Shown here: positions 61,138 to 64,000 of the stretch, piece after piece
Position numbering within the stretch: the first letter of the stretch is position 1
Layout of the letters: every line of letters starts with the position of its first letter
From: Paenibacillus phocaeensis
GTDB taxonomy: Bacteria; Bacillota; Bacilli; Paenibacillales; Paenibacillaceae
Assembly (NCBI RefSeq): GCF_900021165.1
Contig: NZ_FCOQ01000030.1
Coordinates: 90,637 to 154,636 of the forward strand
Length of the DNA: 64,000 nucleotides
Direction of reading: 5' to 3'
Translations under genes and position numbers: made by a program
Notes under the pieces: model-generated
What the model was told of the DNA's origin: nothing
The model's database searches: none
Seen by the model: only the letters and a program-made list of their open reading frames with translations

Positions 61138-61224
61138 GTGCGGCGAATCCGTGAAGTCGGCTCACGCGGATAGTCGTGCAGCAAACACGTGAAGTCGGCG
61201 CTCGCGGAAGTCGTGCGGCGAACC
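61138..61224. repeat. Tandem repeat, 37-38 bp unit
   Basis: Units 61138-61175 and 61176-61212 share GTGCrGCrAAyaCGTGAAGTCGGC and CGCGGA-AGTC patterns; a partial third unit GTGCGGCGAACC follows to 61224. Confidence 0.7.
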
Positions 61225-61407
61225 TAACGGAACGTAGCGCCCTTATTTGCTCATTTCCCGACTATTTCTCGCTGTAACGGAACTGAGAGACCTTATTAGG
61301 CAATTTTCGCACTCATTTCACAACGTTTGCTCAAAATAAGGTCTCCTCGTTCCGTTAGAATTGAGAATCCTCGATAGCGGGCAAATAACGTCTCTGTGTT
61401 CCGTTAG
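61224..61407. repeat. Four AACGGAAC intergenic repeats, two per orientation
   Basis: Copies at 61224-61250 and 61275-61300 (plus), and at 61332-61358 and 61381-61407 (minus). Core is TAACGGAACnnAGnGnCnTTATT. Arranged head-on, so the transcript could fold into a large stem. Similar short interspersed repeats are common in Paenibacillus intergenic DNA. Confidence 0.75.
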
Positions 61408-61442
61408 CTGACCTCCTGCGTTTTTTAAGTCATGTCCCGTTC

Positions 61443-61470
61443 TTGGACAACATACCCTGTACTATATATA
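61443..61470 (+). promoter_or_regulatory. Promoter of the ykvI homologue
   Basis: TTGGAC (61443-61448), 16 bases, TATATA (61465-61470), 24 bases before the ATG. Confidence 0.55.
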
Positions 61471-61493
61471 GCACAAGAACCGGGGGGAAAACC

Positions 61494-62543
61494 ATGAAAA
61501 ATGCCGTAAAAGTTCTGCAGATCGCATTCACCTATATCGGCACTGTCGTTGGCGCCGGTTTTGCGACGGGGCAGGAAATTCTCCAGTTTTTCACCCGGTA
61601 CGGCAAATGGGGCGTTCTGACGATCCTGTTATCCACCGTGCTGTTTGTCTGGCTCGGAACGAAAATGATGCTGCTCGCCCGCGAGATCAAAGCCGCTTCC
61701 TATGAGGACCTGAATCGCCGCCTGTTCGGGGAACGGATCGGCCGGGCGCTCAGCTTGTTTACATTAGTCGTGTTAATCGGCGTCAACAGTGTGATGCTGG
61801 CGGGGGCCGGCTCCGTTTTTATGGAACACCTGGGGCTTCATTATCAGACAGGCCTATGGATCACCTTGATTTTCACCTACCTGCTGCTGGGTCGGGGGAT
61901 CAACGGGGTACTGCAGTTGAACTCCATCGTCGTGCCGATGATGCTGATTCTCTCGCTCGCGATCATTGTGAATACCGCCGGCTCGCCGGGGGCGACCCGC
62001 TTTCTGACGCTGGAGACAGATACCGCGCTGGTAGCGGCCTGGGCGGCCCCGCTGATGTATTCCGCCTTTAACCTGTCGATGGCCCAGGCGGTGCTCGTGC
62101 CGATCGGCAGCCATACTGAAAGCCGCCGCGTCATTGTGCTCGGTGGTGTTCTCGGCGGGCTGGGCGTTGGGTTTATGTTAATGGCCGGTCATTTTGCCTT
62201 GTCGGCCTACATGCCGGGGATCGTCCAATACGAAATTCCGATGGGCAGCATCGCCCAGCAGTTGGGGACGACCATTCAGTTGATCTACGTCCTGCTCATC
62301 TTCATGGAGATCTTCAGCACCTTCGTCGCCGATGTTTACGGCGTGACGCTCCAGCTGCAGCAGCGGATCCCGGTGCCGCCGATGCTGATTTCGGTTACGA
62401 TTCTTTTTATCTGTTATATCACCAGTCAGTTCGGCTTCAGTTCGCTGCTGTCTGTGCTTTATCCCGTGTTTGGCTTGTTCAGTTTGTTATGGGCGCTGAT
62501 GCTGGGTTTGTACCGGCAAAAAAACACCCCCGGGGCTAACTAA
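61494..62543 (+). CDS. ykvI: YkvI family membrane protein
   Basis: A 349-residue integral membrane protein with about ten membrane segments. The N-terminus IAFTYIGTVVGAGFATGQEILQFFTRYG (about 9-36) is the signature of YkvI-type transporters of the APC/LeuT-like fold. I chose ATG 61494 with GGGGGG 7 bases upstream; the frame opens at 61443 but without a start signal. Substrate unknown. Convergent to the ATPase gene. Confidence 0.85.
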   Translation: MKNAVKVLQIAFTYIGTVVGAGFATGQEILQFFTRYGKWGVLTILLSTVLFVWLGTKMMLLAREIKAASYEDLNRRLFGERIGRALSLFTLVVLIGVNSVMLAGAGSVFMEHLGLHYQTGLWITLIFTYLLLGRGINGVLQLNSIVVPMMLILSLAIIVNTAGSPGATRFLTLETDTALVAAWAAPLMYSAFNLSMAQAVLVPIGSHTESRRVIVLGGVLGGLGVGFMLMAGHFALSAYMPGIVQYEIPMGSIAQQLGTTIQLIYVLLIFMEIFSTFVADVYGVTLQLQQRIPVPPMLISVTILFICYITSQFGFSSLLSVLYPVFGLFSLLWALMLGLYRQKNTPGAN

Positions 62544-62572
62544 AGAAGTCATCGTTAAACCCCGGGGTGTTC
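62518..62572 (-). terminator. Terminator of the YhaN-like gene, overlapping the ykvI end
   Basis: AACACCCC(C)GGGG (62523-62535) pairs with CCCCGGGGTGTT near 62560-62572. On the minus strand it is followed by TTTTTTT lying inside the last codons of ykvI. On the plus strand there is no T run. Confidence 0.75.
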
Positions 62573-62602
62573 CGTCAAAATGCGGTTCCCTGCGTTAATT
62601 GC

Positions 62603-64000
62603 CTACATCCGCACGATCTTCGCCGCGGGCAGCAAGGTCTGAATATGCCGGACGACATGCTCGTGGCAGGTCATCATGATGATTTGCTGACGATCGGCAA
62701 CCGTTCGCAGCACCGATAAAGCCCCTTCCAACCGGCCTTCATCGAAATTGACGAACAGGTCATCCAGCAGCAGCGGCAGCGGAGCCTGCCCTGACACCGC
62801 TTCGGACAAGGCCAGCCTCATCGACAGGTAGAGCTGCTCCGCCGTCCCCCGGCTCAAAAGTGTACTTTCCAGAGGCCCGAGTTCCGCGTGTTCGGCCATG
62901 AGCTCCTGGGTGCCCATTTTCATGACGATGCGCCGATAAGTGCCTCCGGTCATCTCCGCAAAATACCCCGAGGCGGCCTGCAGCACTGCCGGCTGCCGCT
63001 CCTCTTCGTAAACCCGGCGCGCGCGGCCGATCAACTCATGGCATACGGCCATCACCGCATACTGATCCACCCGGTCGCGCAGGGCCGCACGCTGCTCCTC
63101 CAGCTGCTGCATGAGATCGTCCCGCTGACAGCGGGCCGCTAGATTTTCCTGCTCCTGCAGAAGGCGTCCGCGTTTCTCCTGCAGTTGCCCGACCAACGCC
63201 TCCGCTTGCCGCAAATCCTGCTCGGACTTCTCCAGCCGTTGCCGCAAGTCTGACTCCTCCGTCGTTTGCAAGAGACGCTCCAGCTCGTCCCGCTTCGCTT
63301 CATCTAGTCCAGCGAACAACAGCAACTCCAATTGCCGCAGCTCGCGCTCCAGTGCTTCTCGCTTCTCCCGCGCTGCATTCAGACGCAGCAGCTCCTCCCC
63401 GTCCGCGGCGCCGGCTTCAGCGAGCAGCAATCGCTCCGATTCCTGCATCTGCCTCAGGCGATCATCCAAGCGTTGCCCTTCCTCCTCCAGCGGCCGCAGC
63501 TGGGCGGACAGCTGATTCAACTGATTTTGCAGATCGATCGCACCGTCCAGACGGGCTAACGCCGCGCTCAGCGTCACCGCCGCCTGTCCCAACTCCGCCT
63601 TCTCATCTCCGTAGCGTAAGCATTCCTGCTCAAACCGTTCGTTCTCCGACCGCAGCGCGGCGATTTTGGCATTCAAGGTGTCCAACCGGGACAACCAGTC
63701 CCGCCCTTGCTCCGCCAGCCGGAATACGTCCGATGCCGCTTCCGGGGACAAATCCACTGACAACCTCCGCTCAGTCAGCCAGGCCTCCCACTCCCTGTCC
63801 AGCTCGTCAAAGGCCGCTTCGCGCTGGACCAGCTCGCGCCGGGCTGCGGCCAGCTCGTCCCGGAGGGCGGATGCCTGATTCAAAGCGGCATCCGCCTCGC
63901 CCTCCAGGGCGGCGTGGCGCTGCTCCCAGAGCAGCCACGCCTCCATCAGCCGGCGCAGCTGCCGCTCCTCCTCGTCCCAGTCCACCGGACCGGACGAAGG
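62603..64000 (-). CDS. YhaN/SbcC-like AAA ATPase, C-terminal part
   Basis: The last 465 residues of a protein that enters from the right edge. Residues up to about 325 are long coiled coils (KREALERELRQLELLLFAGLDEAKRDEL). Then the C-terminal ATPase lobe: signature LLSRGTAEQLYLSMRLALSEAV, Walker B LPLLLDDLFVNFDEGR and H-loop MMTCHEHVV. This matches YhaN-type relatives of SbcC/Rad50, whose partner is a YhaO exonuclease-like protein normally encoded upstream, outside the window. Frame is open to base 64000. Confidence 0.85.
   Translation of the reverse strand, partial: PSSGPVDWDEEERQLRRLMEAWLLWEQRHAALEGEADAALNQASALRDELAAARRELVQREAAFDELDREWEAWLTERRLSVDLSPEAASDVFRLAEQGRDWLSRLDTLNAKIAALRSENERFEQECLRYGDEKAELGQAAVTLSAALARLDGAIDLQNQLNQLSAQLRPLEEEGQRLDDRLRQMQESERLLLAEAGAADGEELLRLNAAREKREALERELRQLELLLFAGLDEAKRDELERLLQTTEESDLRQRLEKSEQDLRQAEALVGQLQEKRGRLLQEQENLAARCQRDDLMQQLEEQRAALRDRVDQYAVMAVCHELIGRARRVYEEERQPAVLQAASGYFAEMTGGTYRRIVMKMGTQELMAEHAELGPLESTLLSRGTAEQLYLSMRLALSEAVSGQAPLPLLLDDLFVNFDEGRLEGALSVLRTVADRQQIIMMTCHEHVVRHIQTLLPAAKIVRM

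Larger units (their letters stand above)
61030..61493. other. Repeat-rich spacer between xpt and ykvI
   Basis: No gene in 464 bp. It holds a 38-bp tandem repeat (61138-61224), four copies of an AACGGAAC repeat (61224-61407) and the ykvI promoter (61443-61470). Confidence 0.7.

Overview
The window looks like a chromosomal segment of a low-to-mid GC Gram-positive of the Paenibacillaceae (Paenibacillus or a close relative). The reasons are strong AGGAGG-type ribosome binding sites with many GTG and TTG starts, sigma-A promoters of the TTGACA-N17-TATAAT kind, YesM/YesN sensor pairs beside carbohydrate ABC transporters, HxlR-controlled hxlAB, a YdfHIJ-like module, a YkvI homologue and AACGGAAC-type intergenic repeats. 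No phage, plasmid, insertion sequence or CRISPR array was seen.

Layout: 1-256 is the start of a chemoreceptor. 427-1427 is a PadR regulator with its membrane partner. 2730-7318 holds an unusual single-chain histidine kinase/response regulator facing an ABC exporter and a DUF4097 lipoprotein. 7381-12305 is an operon of a transporter, a hydantoinase/oxoprolinase-type protein, an ImmA/IrrE-like metallopeptidase and a GntR regulator. 12554-13972 encodes a secreted metallopeptidase-like protein with two beta-gamma-crystallin domains. 14669-17203 is an SsuABC/TauABC-type importer with a structured leader candidate, followed by hxlB, hxlA and divergent hxlR (formaldehyde fixation).

19494-23740 is the most distinctive locus. 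It has an ECF sigma factor, its DUF4179 membrane anti-sigma candidate, and two tandem secreted proteins that resemble the outer part of that anti-sigma. All three transcription units carry the same promoter signature with identical spacing, and a 1181-bp duplication left a truncated gene end behind. I read it as an autoregulated sigma regulon whose main output is secreted copies of its own sensor domain. 23850-25253 is a TetR regulator and a paired SMR exporter sharing one operator.

25339-52237 is a carbohydrate region: GH78-like, GH5, GH31 and GH43 enzymes, an esterase, two ABC sugar importers, YesM/YesN, LacI, AraC and GntR regulators, and uxuA/uxuB for hexuronates. Most enzymes lack signal peptides, so imported oligosaccharides appear to be cleaved inside the cell. 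52569-56818 is a YdfJ-like MMPL transporter with its YdfHI-like two-component system, followed by a cytochrome P450. Two identical tRNA-Leu(CAG) genes lie 25.7 kb apart (32872 and 58566). The right end has a small gene with a LexA-like box, two small unknown genes, xpt, a repeat-rich spacer, a ykvI homologue and the C-terminal part of a YhaN/SbcC-like ATPase cut by the window edge.
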